A DNA stretch of 40,633 nt from NCBI GenBank assembly GCA_019119435.1, contig DWWZ01000028.1:1-40633 (forward strand). Reading direction: 5' to 3'. The notes beneath the pieces were generated by a model. That model was given only the letters and a program-made list of their open reading frames with translations, was not told where the DNA came from and did no database searches. Every line of letters begins with the position of its first letter. The stretch's first letter is position 1. Position numbers and translations under genes: made by a program. This DNA comes from Candidatus Butyricicoccus avicola. Lineage in GTDB: Bacteria; Bacillota; Clostridia; Oscillospirales; Butyricicoccaceae. Below, piece by piece: positions 1-8,987 of this stretch.

Positions 1-1
1 C

Positions 2-802
2 GGCTCGGACGCGGCGGCAAACGCCATCATGACCACCGACACCTGCCCCAAAACCATCGCGGTATCGTTCACCGCCGGCGGCAAGACCTGCCATCTGGGC
101 GGTATCTGCAAAGGTTCGGGTATGATTCACCCCAATATGGGTACCATGCTGTGCTTTCTCACCACCGACTGCGCAGTTGACGGTGATCTGCTGCAAGCCA
201 TGCTGCTCAAGGCCGTTCAGAAGTCCTTTAACCGTGTCTCGGTCGACGGCGACACCTCCACAAACGACACCTGCTGCATTCTGGCCAACGGCATGGCCGG
301 AAACGACAAGATCGCAGACGCTTCCAGTGCAGACGGTCAGGCATTCTACGAGGCACTCGAGGCGGTCTGCATCACGCTCGCACGCAAGATCGCGTCGGAC
401 GGTGAGGGCGCTTCCCGCCTGATTACCTGCACGGTCTCAGGCGCTCCCGACGAGGACACCGCGGAAGGTCTTGCCAAGGCTGTATGCAAGTCCTCGCTCG
501 TCAAGGCTGCTATGTTCGGTGCTGACGCAAACTGGGGCCGTATCCTGTGCGCGATGGGCTATTCGGGTGAGGAGTTTGACCCCGAAACCGTCGACGTGTC
601 CTTCTCTTCCAAGGCTGGGGCGGTCGCTGTGTGCAAGGCTGGCCGTGCGCTCGACTTTGACGAGGAGATTGCAAAGAAGGTTCTGCTCGAGGACGAGGTC
701 TTAATCGACGTTACCCTGCACGCTGGTGACGCTTCGGTCACCGCTTGGGGCTGCGATCTGACCTACGATTACGTCAAAATCAACGGCGATTACCGTACCT
801 AA
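2..802 (+). CDS. argJ: Bifunctional ornithine acetyltransferase / N-acetylglutamate synthase ArgJ (3' part)
   Basis: The frame is open from base 2 to the stop at 800-802, so the 5' end lies outside the window; 266 residues remain. The segment KGSGMIHPNMGTML is the ArgJ self-cleavage region, in which the Thr after GT becomes the N-terminal nucleophile of the beta chain. ArgJ moves the acetyl group from N-acetylornithine to glutamate, which recycles the acetyl group in arginine synthesis; bifunctional forms also use acetyl-CoA. Other family signatures are TTDT near the left edge, GDTSTNDT, and FGADANWGRIL. The residue before the Thr is Gly where Ala is more usual, which should still allow cleavage. 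An AAGGAG site overlaps the stop codon and serves argB, so the two genes are cotranscribed. Confidence 0.95.
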   Translation, partial: GSDAAANAIMTTDTCPKTIAVSFTAGGKTCHLGGICKGSGMIHPNMGTMLCFLTTDCAVDGDLLQAMLLKAVQKSFNRVSVDGDTSTNDTCCILANGMAGNDKIADASSADGQAFYEALEAVCITLARKIASDGEGASRLITCTVSGAPDEDTAEGLAKAVCKSSLVKAAMFGADANWGRILCAMGYSGEEFDPETVDVSFSSKAGAVAVCKAGRALDFDEEIAKKVLLEDEVLIDVTLHAGDASVTAWGCDLTYDYVKINGDYRT

Positions 803-815
803 GGAGAATACAGCG

Positions 816-1685
816 ATGAATCATCTTGATCCGGCTACCAGCGCAAACGTGCTGGTCGAAGCCCTTCCCTACATTCAGGAATATTACGGTCAGACGGTTG
901 TCGTCAAGTACGGCGGCAACGCCATGATTAACGAAGAACTCAAGGACGCGGTCATTCACGACATCGTTCTGCTCTCGCTCGTCGGCGTGCGCGTGGTCGT
1001 CGTCCACGGCGGCGGCCCCGAGATCTCCGAAATGCTCAAAAAGATCGGCAAGGAATCCCGCTTTGTCAACGGTCTGCGCTACACTGACCGCGAGACCATG
1101 GACATCGTACAGATGATCCTGTGCGGCAAGGTCAACAAAGACCTCGTCACCCTACTCGAGCATGCAGGCGGTCAGGGCATCGGTCTGGGCGGCATGGACG
1201 GCGGCATGTTTCGCGCCAAGCGCATGACCGATGAGGAAGGCACCGATTACGGCTATGTCGGTGATATCGTTGAGGTCAATCCCCAGCCGGTCATCGACGT
1301 GCTGGCACGCGGCTACATCCCGGTCGTGTCCACCGTTGCACAGGGCATCGACGACGACACCAACTACAACATCAACGCCGATACCGCGGCGGCAAAGCTC
1401 GCCATCGCACTGGGCGCAAAGAAGCTCATTCTGCTGACCGACGTGCGCGGCCTGCTGCGCGACCCCAAGGACGAAAGCACCCTGCTGACCCGTCTGAAGG
1501 TCTCCGAAGTCCCGGCTCTCATCCGTGACGGCGTCATCTCGGGCGGCATGATTCCCAAGGTCGATTGCTGCGTCGAAGCCATCCGTAAGGGCGTAGAACG
1601 TGCCAATATTCAGGACGGCCGCGTCAAGCACTCCATCTTGATCGAATTGCTCAGCGACGACGGCGTCGGCACCATGTTTATCTAA
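816..1685 (+). CDS. argB: Acetylglutamate kinase ArgB
   Basis: Complete 289-residue amino acid kinase family protein, the usual length for the family. It phosphorylates N-acetylglutamate with ATP, the second step of arginine synthesis, in the cytoplasm. Visible motifs are VVKYGGNAM (phosphate-binding lysine and glycine loop), VVVHGGGPEIS, NINADTAAAKLA and SGGMIPKVDCC near the C terminus. The start follows argJ by 13 nt with an AAGGAG site at 801-806. The gene is followed by a structured stretch of about 215 bp before argD. I did not identify an arginine-feedback N-terminal helix with certainty. Confidence 0.96.
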   Translation: MNHLDPATSANVLVEALPYIQEYYGQTVVVKYGGNAMINEELKDAVIHDIVLLSLVGVRVVVVHGGGPEISEMLKKIGKESRFVNGLRYTDRETMDIVQMILCGKVNKDLVTLLEHAGGQGIGLGGMDGGMFRAKRMTDEEGTDYGYVGDIVEVNPQPVIDVLARGYIPVVSTVAQGIDDDTNYNINADTAAAKLAIALGAKKLILLTDVRGLLRDPKDESTLLTRLKVSEVPALIRDGVISGGMIPKVDCCVEAIRKGVERANIQDGRVKHSILIELLSDDGVGTMFI

Positions 1686-1722
1686 ACGGATTCCCGCCCG
1701 CAGGCGTTATGAAGCTTTCGCT

Positions 1723-1827
1723 CAAGCCTTTCTCGAAAGGCTTGCGGGTTCTTAGGGCAGCGCCCTGAGTCGCACTCCGCAGAGTGCGAAATCCCCTTTT
1801 TGAAACCCGGTGTCCGCCCCGGGTTTC
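1723..1827. repeat. Cluster of four successive hairpins between argB and argD
   Basis: Four perfect inverted repeats follow each other. The first has a 9-bp stem at 1723-1731/1736-1744 with loop CTCG. The second is AGGGC/GCCCT at 1754-1758/1762-1766. The third is CGCACTC/GAGTGCG at 1771-1777/1782-1788. The fourth is a 9-bp stem at 1802-1810/1819-1827. No long U-tract follows the last stem. The arrangement looks like a dispersed palindromic intergenic element (REP/MITE-like) rather than a simple terminator, and may act as an mRNA spacer or partial terminator inside the arg operon. Copy number elsewhere in the genome cannot be seen here. Confidence 0.6.
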
Positions 1828-1901
1828 AACCAAACCGTCGTTCTCTTCCCAATCATCCCCAGAACGACCTCACCCATCTCTCACAATAGAAGGGATCATC
1901 T

Positions 1902-3086
1902 ATGACTTATCAGGAACTCAAATCAGAAGAACAGCAATACGTCATGCAGACCTATGGCCGCTTCCCCATCGCACTTGACCACGGTCAGGGCGCACAGCTC
2001 TGGGACGTCGAGGGCAAGCGCTATATCGACCTGGCATCGGGCATCGGCGTAAACTGCTTAGGCTATAATCACCCCGTCCTCACCCACGCCATCGAGGAGC
2101 AGATCCACAAGCTCATGCACGTGTCCAACCTGTTCACGACCGCGCCCATGGTGCAGACCGCAAAGACGCTGGTCACCGCCACCGGCATGGGCAAGGTCTT
2201 CTTTGCGAACTCGGGCGCAGAGGCCAACGAGGGCGCGATCAAGCTGGCCCGCAAGTACAGCTTTGACAAGTACGGCCAGGGCCGCAGCAAGATCATCACC
2301 CTGTGGAACTCCTTCCACGGCCGCACGGTCACGACGCTCAAGGCCACCGGCCAGACGCGCTTTCATGACTATTTTTTCCCCTTCACCGAGGGCTTTGACT
2401 ATGCAGCCGCAGGTGACTTGGACGACCTCAAGTCCAAGGTGGACGGCTCGACCTGTGCCATCATGATGGAGCTCATCCAGGGCGAGGGCGGCGTCCTGCC
2501 GCAGGACCCGGATTTCGTCAAGGCGGTCCGCGCGCTGTGCGACGAGAAGGACCTGCTGCTCATCATCGACGAGGTGCAGACCGGTATCGGCCGCACCGGC
2601 TCGCTGTTCTGCTTCCAGCAGTATGGCATCCAGCCCGACGTCGTGACCATGGCCAAGGGCTTGGGCGGCGGCCTGCCGGTCGGCGCCGTCATGGCTGCCA
2701 AAACCTGCTGCGATGTCCTCGGCCCGGGCACGCACGCAACCACGTTCGGCGGTTCTCCCACCGTATGCGCTGCGGCGAACGCCGTGCTGTCCATCGTAAA
2801 CGATGACAAATTCTTGGCCGAGGTCCGCGAAAAGGGCGCATACCTCAAGGACAAGATCCTGGCGCTGGGCTCCCCGTCCATCCACGGTGTGCGCGGCATG
2901 GGTCTCATGCTGGGCATTATCGTGGACGACGGCCAGCACAGTGCGTTTGCGAACAAGCTCATCGAGCACGGTGTGCTCGCCATCACGGCCGGCAAGAATG
3001 CCGTGCGTCTGCTGCCGCCGCTGACCATCACCTACGAGGAGATGGATGAGGCGCTTGCCGTTATGAAAACTGTATTCTGCAATTAA
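1902..3086 (+). CDS. argD: Acetylornithine aminotransferase ArgD
   Basis: Complete 394-residue class III PLP-dependent aminotransferase. It converts N-acetylglutamate semialdehyde to N-acetylornithine with glutamate as amino donor. Motifs include FANSGAEANEGAIKLAR (substrate/PLP phosphate region), WNSFHGRT, LLIIDEVQTGIGRTG (Asp contacting the PLP pyridine nitrogen) and VVTMAKGLGGGLPVGA, whose Lys forms the Schiff base. The start is supported by an AGAAGGGA site at 1888-1895. It lies between argB and argF in the usual arginine order. Succinyl-DAP or ornithine aminotransferase activity is possible from the family alone, but the context favours ArgD. Confidence 0.95.
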   Translation: MTYQELKSEEQQYVMQTYGRFPIALDHGQGAQLWDVEGKRYIDLASGIGVNCLGYNHPVLTHAIEEQIHKLMHVSNLFTTAPMVQTAKTLVTATGMGKVFFANSGAEANEGAIKLARKYSFDKYGQGRSKIITLWNSFHGRTVTTLKATGQTRFHDYFFPFTEGFDYAAAGDLDDLKSKVDGSTCAIMMELIQGEGGVLPQDPDFVKAVRALCDEKDLLLIIDEVQTGIGRTGSLFCFQQYGIQPDVVTMAKGLGGGLPVGAVMAAKTCCDVLGPGTHATTFGGSPTVCAAANAVLSIVNDDKFLAEVREKGAYLKDKILALGSPSIHGVRGMGLMLGIIVDDGQHSAFANKLIEHGVLAITAGKNAVRLLPPLTITYEEMDEALAVMKTVFCN

Positions 3087-3106
3087 AAAAGGAGAGGAAC
3101 CCTGTT

Positions 3107-4018
3107 ATGAAGCATTTGCTCAAACTGCTTGACCTAACTTCCGAGGAGATCGTGTCCATCCTCGATTTGGCTGACCAGCTCAAGTACGAAAAGAAGAACA
3201 ATATCCCCCATCCGCTGCTCGCGGGCAAGTCCCTCGGCATGATCTTCCAGAAGTCCTCCACCCGTACCCGCGTCTCGTTTGAGACCGGTATGTACCAGCT
3301 TGGCGGCCAGGCGCTGTTCCTGTCCTCCCGCGACCTGCAGATCGGCCGCGGCGAGCCCGTGCAGGACACCGCCCGCGTGCTGTCCCGCTACCTCGACGGC
3401 ATCATGATCCGCACCTTTGCCCAGAAGGAAGTCGAGGACCTGGCCGAATACGGATCCATCCCGATCATCAACGGCCTGACCGACTTCTGCCATCCCTGCC
3501 AGGTGCTGGCCGACCTCATGACCATCCGCGAAAAGTACGCTTCGCTCGACGGCATCCAGCTGACCTACATCGGTGACGGCAACAATATGGCAAACTCGCT
3601 CATCGTCGGTGGCCTCAAGACCGGCATGAAGGTGCATGTCGCCTGCCCCGAGGGCTATCAGCCCGACCCGGTCGTGCTCGAGTTCGCCAAGGGCAACCCG
3701 AACTTCCTGCTCACGACCGACCCGATGGAGGCTGCTGCAAACGCCGACGTCGTCTACACCGACACCTGGGCTTCGATGGGTCAGGAGGCCGAGAAGGAAG
3801 CACGCGCCAAGGCCTTCCAGGGCTATCAGGTCAATGACGAACTCATGGCAGCCGCGCGCGAGGGCGCCATGGTGCAGCACTGCCTGCCCGCTTATCGCGG
3901 CCAGGAGATCACCGACAAGGTCTTTGAAGCGCACGCGGACGAGCTGTTCGACGAGGCAGAGAACCGCCTGCACGCGCAGAAGGCTGTCATGGTCAAGCTC
4001 ATGGACGGCGAGCAGTAA
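3107..4018 (+). CDS. argF: Ornithine carbamoyltransferase ArgF
   Basis: Complete 303-residue enzyme that joins carbamoyl phosphate and ornithine to give citrulline. The carbamoyl-phosphate loop SSTRTRVSFE, the FCHPCQ segment and the ornithine-binding HCLPAYRG motif are all present, and the length is typical. An AAAGGAGAGG site precedes the ATG, 20 nt after argD. It is the last gene of the run and is followed by a strong hairpin. A catabolic role (ArcB) is not favoured, because the neighbours are biosynthetic and no arcA or arcC is present. Confidence 0.95.
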   Translation: MKHLLKLLDLTSEEIVSILDLADQLKYEKKNNIPHPLLAGKSLGMIFQKSSTRTRVSFETGMYQLGGQALFLSSRDLQIGRGEPVQDTARVLSRYLDGIMIRTFAQKEVEDLAEYGSIPIINGLTDFCHPCQVLADLMTIREKYASLDGIQLTYIGDGNNMANSLIVGGLKTGMKVHVACPEGYQPDPVVLEFAKGNPNFLLTTDPMEAAANADVVYTDTWASMGQEAEKEARAKAFQGYQVNDELMAAAREGAMVQHCLPAYRGQEITDKVFEAHADELFDEAENRLHAQKAVMVKLMDGEQ

Positions 4019-4027
4019 ACCCATCAC

Positions 4028-4077
4028 AAAAAAGCGGCGTGCCGATCGCGTTTCCCGCGGCTGGCACGCCGCTTTTT
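4028..4077. terminator. Bidirectional terminator between argF and the convergent methyltransferase gene
   Basis: A 10-bp GC stem (4034-4043 with 4063-4072) is extended by A-tract/T-tract pairing on both sides and has an inner CGCG/CGCG stem. T-runs occur on both strands, so it can end both convergent transcripts. Confidence 0.85.
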
Positions 4078-4091
4078 CTGCAACTTAACCC

Positions 4092-4886
4092 TTATTTTCG
4101 AAAAATATCCAGCGCATGGCTGGTCAGCCCGACGAAATCGGCCCGCTCACACGTGGCGAGATGGTACTGCAAATACAAGCCGAATGCCTCGGCGTCCATG
4201 CGGTCAATCGCCTCCCGCATGAGCAGCGCGCAGCCGTCTGACGCGACATAGTGCAGACGTGTAACCTGCGGAAAAGCCGCCATCAGAGCATCCACGTCCT
4301 CCTTGCGCACCAGCTCAAACAGGTCTTTTGGCTGCGAGTGCGCGGCAAAGGTTTCCCCGTCCAGCAGGCCGTCCCGTATGTACTCCGCGACATCAATAGT
4401 ATGCCGTTGGAACCCTTCGTCTACCAGGCAACCGTCCGATATCACATAGGCGGCAAAGATCACGCCGCCCGGCTTTGTGACGCGGATTGCTTCCCGCAGC
4501 GCCTGCCGCTTGTCCTCCTGGCAATAGAGATGGTACAGTGGCCCAAGCAGCAGCGTAATGTCATATCGGTCGTCCGGAAACGCCGAGAGATCCAGGGCAT
4601 TGCCCTGCACAATTGTGACCTGCTCGTTGGGCTGTGTATTCTGCCGGAACCGCTCGATATTGTGCGCTACCAGCTCCACTGCATCTACGGCATATCCCTG
4701 CCGGGCCAGCGCATGCGAATAGCGCCCCGTACCTGCGCCGATCTCCAGCACGCGATCCCCAGGGCAGATATACCGCTTGATGTAGTGCAGGGTGGTAAAA
4801 AACTCCACCGCCCCATGCTGCTGCGTCAAACGGCTGTCCTCGTCATAATGATTGTAAAAGTCAATGAGATACCGGTTTGTTTCCAT
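4092..4886 (-). CDS. Class I SAM-dependent methyltransferase
   Basis: 264-residue protein if translated from the ATG at 4884-4886, which has an AGAGGTG site just upstream. A longer in-frame reading to 5015 lacks such a site. Motif I is VLEIGAGTGRYSHAL, with the acidic motif II residue at the end of VDAVEL and a motif IV-like DITLLLGPLYHL. A Rossmann-fold methyltransferase using S-adenosylmethionine is therefore clear. The substrate cannot be told; the N terminus (NRYLIDFYNHYDEDSRL) and the helical C-terminal third are those of a small soluble enzyme. It is monocistronic, between two convergent or divergent neighbours. Confidence 0.85.
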   Translation of the reverse strand: METNRYLIDFYNHYDEDSRLTQQHGAVEFFTTLHYIKRYICPGDRVLEIGAGTGRYSHALARQGYAVDAVELVAHNIERFRQNTQPNEQVTIVQGNALDLSAFPDDRYDITLLLGPLYHLYCQEDKRQALREAIRVTKPGGVIFAAYVISDGCLVDEGFQRHTIDVAEYIRDGLLDGETFAAHSQPKDLFELVRKEDVDALMAAFPQVTRLHYVASDGCALLMREAIDRMDAEAFGLYLQYHLATCERADFVGLTSHALDIFRK

Positions 4887-4968
4887 GTCACACCTCTTTG
4901 CATCCGGGCCGATACGGCCGTTATTTTGGGACAGGCGAGCGCCCTTCGCGCCCGCCACAGTTTCCTCT

Positions 4969-4997
4969 ATGATACCATCGGCACGGTTTCGCCGCAA
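4969..4997 (-). promoter_or_regulatory. Promoter of the methyltransferase gene
   Basis: On the minus strand TTGCGG (4992-4997), a 17-nt spacer and TATCAT (4969-4974) preceded by TGG, an extended -10. It lies about 85 nt upstream of the chosen start, which supports that start over the longer reading. Confidence 0.6.
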
Positions 4998-5181
4998 GAC
5001 AGCCAGCACGCGCACCGCATCTGACCTCGCAAAATCTTTCTTTTACCCTCTGATTTTTCCTATCATATCCAAAAATTTTTCTGTTTTTATCTCTTAAATA
5101 AAAAATATTTTTTCATTCCTCCCTCACTCCGCAATCTTACCGCCGTTCCCTTTCATTTTTTCTCCGGATAGCAAAGTTTTT

Positions 5182-5211
5182 TTGCACAGAACACGCCGGT
5201 TATGGTATAAT
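5182..5211 (+). promoter_or_regulatory. Promoter of the AGCS symporter gene
   Basis: TTGCAC (5182-5187), an 18-nt spacer and TATAAT (5206-5211) preceded by TGG. The 392-bp gap from 4887 to 5278 holds this promoter, the divergent methyltransferase promoter and an AT-rich stretch around 5040-5120. No further gene is seen there. Confidence 0.7.
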
Positions 5212-5278
5212 AAAAACCGCTATCACGCAACCAAAAAAAGAACGGGGTACGTTCTGAAAAAGAAAGGGTAAATCTATC

Positions 5279-6652
5279 ATGTTTTTGGCCAATGCAATCT
5301 CCTGGCTGCGCGATCTCATCTGGGGCGCTCCCATGATCGTGCTGCTGTTTGGGACGCATTTATTCCTGACATTCCGCCTGCGGTTCATCCAACGGCACAC
5401 GTTCCGGGCCATCCGGATGTCCGCCAAGGCCGACGAGGGGGCAAGCGGCGACATCTCGCAGTTCGGCGCGCTGGCAACCGCGCTGGCCGCGACCATCGGC
5501 ACGGGCAATATCGTCGGCGTCTCGACAGCGGTGGCCCTGGGCGGGCCGGGCGCGGTGTTCTGGTGCTGGATGACCGGCGTGTTCGGCATCTCCACCAAGT
5601 ACGCCGAATCGCTGCTGTCGGTCAAATACCGTGTACGGCTTAAGGATGGCTCGATGGCCGGCGGCCCCATGTATACAATCGAGCGCGGCCTGGGCATCAA
5701 GTGGCTGGCCGTCCTGTTTGCGGTCTTTGCCGTGCTGGCGACCTTCGGCGCGGGCTGCACGGTGCAGTCCCATGCCATCACCGACGTCATCCGCACCTCG
5801 TTCGGGATTGATCCCGCCATCTCGGGCGCGGTCGTCACTGTGCTGACCGCCGTCGTCATCCTGGGCGGCGTCAAGCAGATCTCGCGCGTCTGCGAAAAGC
5901 TCGTGCCGTTCATGGCGCTGTTCTATATTGTGGGGGCGGCATGTATCCTGTTTTTGAACCGCCATTTCCTGCTGCCCGCCCTGTACACCATCGTGACCTC
6001 GGCATTCTCTCTCCAATCTGTGGCCGGCGGTTTCCTGGGCTCCGCCATGATGATTGCCTGCAAATACGGCGTCGCGCGCGGCCTGTTTTCCAATGAGTCC
6101 GGCCTGGGCACGGCCCCCATCGCTGCGGCCTCGGCCCAGACCAAGAACCCGGTCCGCCAGGCGATGGTCTCCATGACCGGCACCTTTTGGGACACGGTCG
6201 TCGTGTGCGCCGTGACCGGTATCGTCATCGTATCCTCCCAGCTGCGCTTGCCCGAACTCTACGCCAACGCCGCAGACGATGCGCTGACCCAGATCGCGTT
6301 TGCCCAGCTCCCCTACGTGGGCAGCTATGTGCTGGCCATCGCACTGTCCATCTTCGCCTTTACCACCATCCTGGGCTGGTCCTACTACGGAGAGCGCTGC
6401 GTGACCTATCTATTTGGCGCGAAGCGCGTGACGCCCTACCGCATCCTCTTCCTCGCCGTGCTGTTCTACGGCGCGGTGGCCGATCTTGGCGTCATTTGGA
6501 CCTTCTCCGACCTGATGAACGGCCTGATGGCCTTTCCGAACCTGGTTTCGGTCCTGCTGCTGTCCGGCGTCATCGTCAAGGAGACCCGGCACTATCTGTG
6601 GGAAAAGCGGCTGGATGAAAATGCGCCGCCCGTGCCTGAAGTGGACGAATAA
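5279..6652 (+). CDS. Alanine/glycine:cation symporter family protein (AGCS, AlsT/DagA-like)
   Basis: 457-residue integral membrane protein of the usual family length. The family signature ATIGTGNIVGVSTA appears near residue 75, and NESGLGTAPIAAASA in the middle. About ten hydrophobic segments are visible, with a short charged C-terminal tail. AGCS proteins import alanine or glycine with Na+ or H+. The ATG at 5279 is preceded by an AAGGGT site. It has its own promoter and a strong terminator, so it is monocistronic. The choice between alanine, glycine and another small amino acid cannot be made from sequence. Confidence 0.92.
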   Translation: MFLANAISWLRDLIWGAPMIVLLFGTHLFLTFRLRFIQRHTFRAIRMSAKADEGASGDISQFGALATALAATIGTGNIVGVSTAVALGGPGAVFWCWMTGVFGISTKYAESLLSVKYRVRLKDGSMAGGPMYTIERGLGIKWLAVLFAVFAVLATFGAGCTVQSHAITDVIRTSFGIDPAISGAVVTVLTAVVILGGVKQISRVCEKLVPFMALFYIVGAACILFLNRHFLLPALYTIVTSAFSLQSVAGGFLGSAMMIACKYGVARGLFSNESGLGTAPIAAASAQTKNPVRQAMVSMTGTFWDTVVVCAVTGIVIVSSQLRLPELYANAADDALTQIAFAQLPYVGSYVLAIALSIFAFTTILGWSYYGERCVTYLFGAKRVTPYRILFLAVLFYGAVADLGVIWTFSDLMNGLMAFPNLVSVLLLSGVIVKETRHYLWEKRLDENAPPVPEVDE

Positions 6653-6658
6653 CCGCAA

Positions 6659-6692
6659 AAAAAGAGACGGACTACTGCGTCCGTCTCTTTTT
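6659..6692. terminator. Bidirectional terminator between the symporter and catalase-like genes
   Basis: A 14-bp perfect stem (6659-6672/6679-6692) with a 6-nt loop. The ends are an A5 run and a T5 run, so it works on both strands for the convergent genes. Confidence 0.9.
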
Positions 6693-6700
6693 CTCTTCCG

Positions 6701-7396
6701 TCATTGTCTGCATCCACAGTCCGACCGCTCAAAACCGACCGGCTGTGTGCCGACCGTATCGCCACAGCAGCAGTCACCCTTCTTGTCCGAATCGTTGAGG
6801 TCAAAATACAGGCGGCTGTCTCGTGTCACGCCAAAGCTGACGTTGGAGCCGGTGTCGCGCACCTTGTTGAAGGCTTCACGGAACAGGGCGTTGTGCGCCT
6901 CCTCGCGGTTGAGCAGGAAATCGATCGTCTCCTTGACGTATTTGTCGTCAATCTGACGGTAAAGATACTCATACATTACCTTAGCCCGCTGTTCGGACGC
7001 GATATTGGATAATAGGTCGGCGCACAGGTCGCCTGTCACCGAGACATAATCCGCTGTCCATGAGTAACCCGAGGCATTCATTAGGCCGGGCGACAGGCCC
7101 AGCATAACATGGGTCTCCAGTTCGCCCGCCGCATGCGCCGCGTCCAGCGTATGCCCGTTGAGCATGGAAATGGTCTGGGCGACCATTTCCATGTGGGACA
7201 GTTCCTCCGAGGCAATGTCCAGGAACAGGTCTTTGATCTCGGGGTTCTGGATGCGGAATGACTGCGACAGGTACTGCATGGCGGCTTTGAGCTCACCGTT
7301 GGCGCCGCCGAGCTGCTCTTGCAGCATGGCGGCATAGCGCGGATTGGCGCGCTCGACGCGCACCGGGTGCAAAAATTCTTTCTTGTGCTGAAACAT
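6701..7396 (-). CDS. Manganese catalase family protein (CotJC-like, ferritin-like di-metal fold) with Cys-rich tail
   Basis: 231 residues from the ATG at 7394-7396, preceded by AAGGAAG; the frame extends upstream without a better site. Di-metal ligands expected for manganese catalases are visible: Glu35 (GELKAAM), Glu65 and His68 (EELSHME), Glu135 (SEQRAKVMYEYL), and Glu166 with His168 (REEAHNA). The family disproportionates hydrogen peroxide, and spore coat CotJC belongs to it. The C terminus is unusual: after residue 200 it carries CCC (209-211) and CGC (227-229), which might bind metal or form disulfides. It is monocistronic, between two terminators. A spore coat role is possible but no cotJA or cotJB is adjacent. 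Confidence 0.85.
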   Translation of the reverse strand: MFQHKKEFLHPVRVERANPRYAAMLQEQLGGANGELKAAMQYLSQSFRIQNPEIKDLFLDIASEELSHMEMVAQTISMLNGHTLDAAHAAGELETHVMLGLSPGLMNASGYSWTADYVSVTGDLCADLLSNIASEQRAKVMYEYLYRQIDDKYVKETIDFLLNREEAHNALFREAFNKVRDTGSNVSFGVTRDSRLYFDLNDSDKKGDCCCGDTVGTQPVGFERSDCGCRQ

Positions 7397-7485
7397 GGGG
7401 CGTCCACTTCCTTTCCGGAGGTAGCATGCGCCAAATTTCCGCGGATTACTCATCCCGCTGCACATTTATGGCCCGTTCCAAAATA

Positions 7486-7520
7486 AAAAAGCTGACAGGC
7501 GCAAGACCTGCCAGCTTTTT
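7486..7520 (-). terminator. Terminator of glyQS
   Basis: Inverted repeat at 7491-7499/7507-7515 with one mismatch, extended by A/T pairing and followed on the minus strand by a run of six T. It starts 11 nt after the glyQS stop. Confidence 0.85.
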
Positions 7521-7530
7521 GCATCTTTTA

Positions 7531-8922
7531 TTAGAATGCGATCTTCTTTGCCAGATAATGGGTGAGATCGTCGATCTTGACGCGCTCCTGCTCCATCGTA
7601 TCGCGGTCGCGGACGGTCACACAGCCATCCTGCTCGGTCTCAAAGTCAACCGTGATGCAGTACGGCGTGCCGATCTCGTCCTCGCGGCGGTAGCGCTTGC
7701 CGATCGAGCCGGCGTCGTCGAAGTCGACGTTGAACTTCTTGGACAGCTTCTCCCAGACCGGCATGGCCTGCGCGGTCAACTTCTTGGACAGCGGCAGGAC
7801 GGCAGCCTTGAACGGCGCAAGCGCCGGATGCAGGCGCAGGACGGTGCGCACGTCGTCCTTGCCGTTCTTGTCCTGGCCGACGACCTCCTCGTCGTAGGCG
7901 TCGCACAGGAAGGCCAGCGCAACGCGGTCGGCGCCGAGCGACGGTTCGATGACGTAGGGGATATACTTCTCGTTGGCCTCCTGGTCGAAGTACTCCATCG
8001 AAACGCCCGAGGTCTTCTGGTGCTGGGTCAGGTCGAAGTCGGTGCGGTCTGCAATGCCCCACAGCTCGCCCCAGCCAAACGGGAACAGGAACTCAATGTC
8101 GGTGGTTGCATTGGAGTAGTGCGACAGCTCTTCCGGGTCGTGGTCGCGCAGGCGCAGGTTCTCGTCCTTCATGCCCAGCGACAGCAGCCAGTTGTGGCAG
8201 TAGTCCTTCCAGTAGGCGAACCACTCAAGGTCCGTGCCCGGCTTGCAGAAGAACTCCAGCTCCATCTGCTCAAACTCACGGGTACGGAAGGTGAAGTTGC
8301 CCGGGGTGATCTCATTGCGGAAGGACTTACCGACCTGGCCGACGCCAAAGGGGACCTTCTTGCGGGTGGTGCGCTGGATATTCTGGAAGTTGACGAAGAT
8401 GCCCTGTGCGGTCTCCGGGCGCAGATAGATCTCGTTCTTGGCATTCTCGGTGACGCCCTGGAAGGTCTTGAACATGAGGTTGAACTGGCGGATATCGGTA
8501 AAGTTATGGCCGCCGCAGTTCGGGCAGGCAATTTGATGCTCATTGATATACTGCATCATCTGCTCGTTGGACCAGCCGGCCGGGTTTTCGCCCGTGGCCT
8601 CCTCGATGAGCTGGTCGGCGCGATGACGGGTCTTGCAGTCCTTGCAGTCCATGAGCGGATCGGAAAAGCCGCCGACATGGCCGGATGCAACCCAGGTCAT
8701 GGGGTTCATCAGGATGGCAGAATCCAGACCAACATTGTACGGGGACTCCTGCACAAACTTTTTGCGCCAAGCTGCCTTGACATTGTTCTTAAACTCCACG
8801 CCCAGCGGGCCGTAGTCCCAGGTGTTGGCAAGGCCGCCGTAGATCTCCGAGCCGGCGTACACAAAACCGCGTCCCTTGCACAGGGCCACGATCTTTTCCA
8901 TGGTCTTTTCGCTGTTCTTCAT
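7531..8922 (-). CDS. glyQS: Glycyl-tRNA synthetase, single-chain alpha2 type
   Basis: 463 residues from the ATG at 8920-8922, which has an AAAGGAG site about 11 nt upstream. The class II core is intact: motif 2 [21 protein letters not shown] and motif 3 [14 protein letters not shown] Cys-containing insertion (CKDCKTRH, then CPNCGGHNF) looks like a zinc-binding knuckle. The C-terminal anticodon-binding domain ends with [14 protein letters not shown]. It charges tRNA-Gly in the cytoplasm. The leader between its putative promoter and start is only about 60 nt, too short for a T-box element, which often controls this gene in Bacillota. A proline tRNA is transcribed divergently. Confidence 0.96.
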   Translation of the reverse strand: MKNSEKTMEKIVALCKGRGFVYAGSEIYGGLANTWDYGPLGVEFKNNVKAAWRKKFVQESPYNVGLDSAILMNPMTWVASGHVGGFSDPLMDCKDCKTRHRADQLIEEATGENPAGWSNEQMMQYINEHQIACPNCGGHNFTDIRQFNLMFKTFQGVTENAKNEIYLRPETAQGIFVNFQNIQRTTRKKVPFGVGQVGKSFRNEITPGNFTFRTREFEQMELEFFCKPGTDLEWFAYWKDYCHNWLLSLGMKDENLRLRDHDPEELSHYSNATTDIEFLFPFGWGELWGIADRTDFDLTQHQKTSGVSMEYFDQEANEKYIPYVIEPSLGADRVALAFLCDAYDEEVVGQDKNGKDDVRTVLRLHPALAPFKAAVLPLSKKLTAQAMPVWEKLSKKFNVDFDDAGSIGKRYRREDEIGTPYCITVDFETEQDGCVTVRDRDTMEQERVKIDDLTHYLAKKIAF

Positions 8923-8987
8923 TTTTTGTTGTTCTCCTTTCGGCGTATATGGCGTATACACACATAGATTTAAGAGTATATACAGTT

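Noticed and set aside
5085-5130. Nine-codon frame with a GGAGGA sequence on the minus strand upstream of the methyltransferase gene
   Set aside because: The binding site abuts the ATG with no spacing and the peptide is only Lys/Phe/Tyr from an A/T-rich tract.
7426-8967. 513-codon open frame on the plus strand opposite glyQS
   Set aside because: It is antisense to a well supported synthetase. Long frames opposite GC-rich genes are expected from codon use, and the translation has no recognisable motif and low-complexity Leu/Val/Asp composition.
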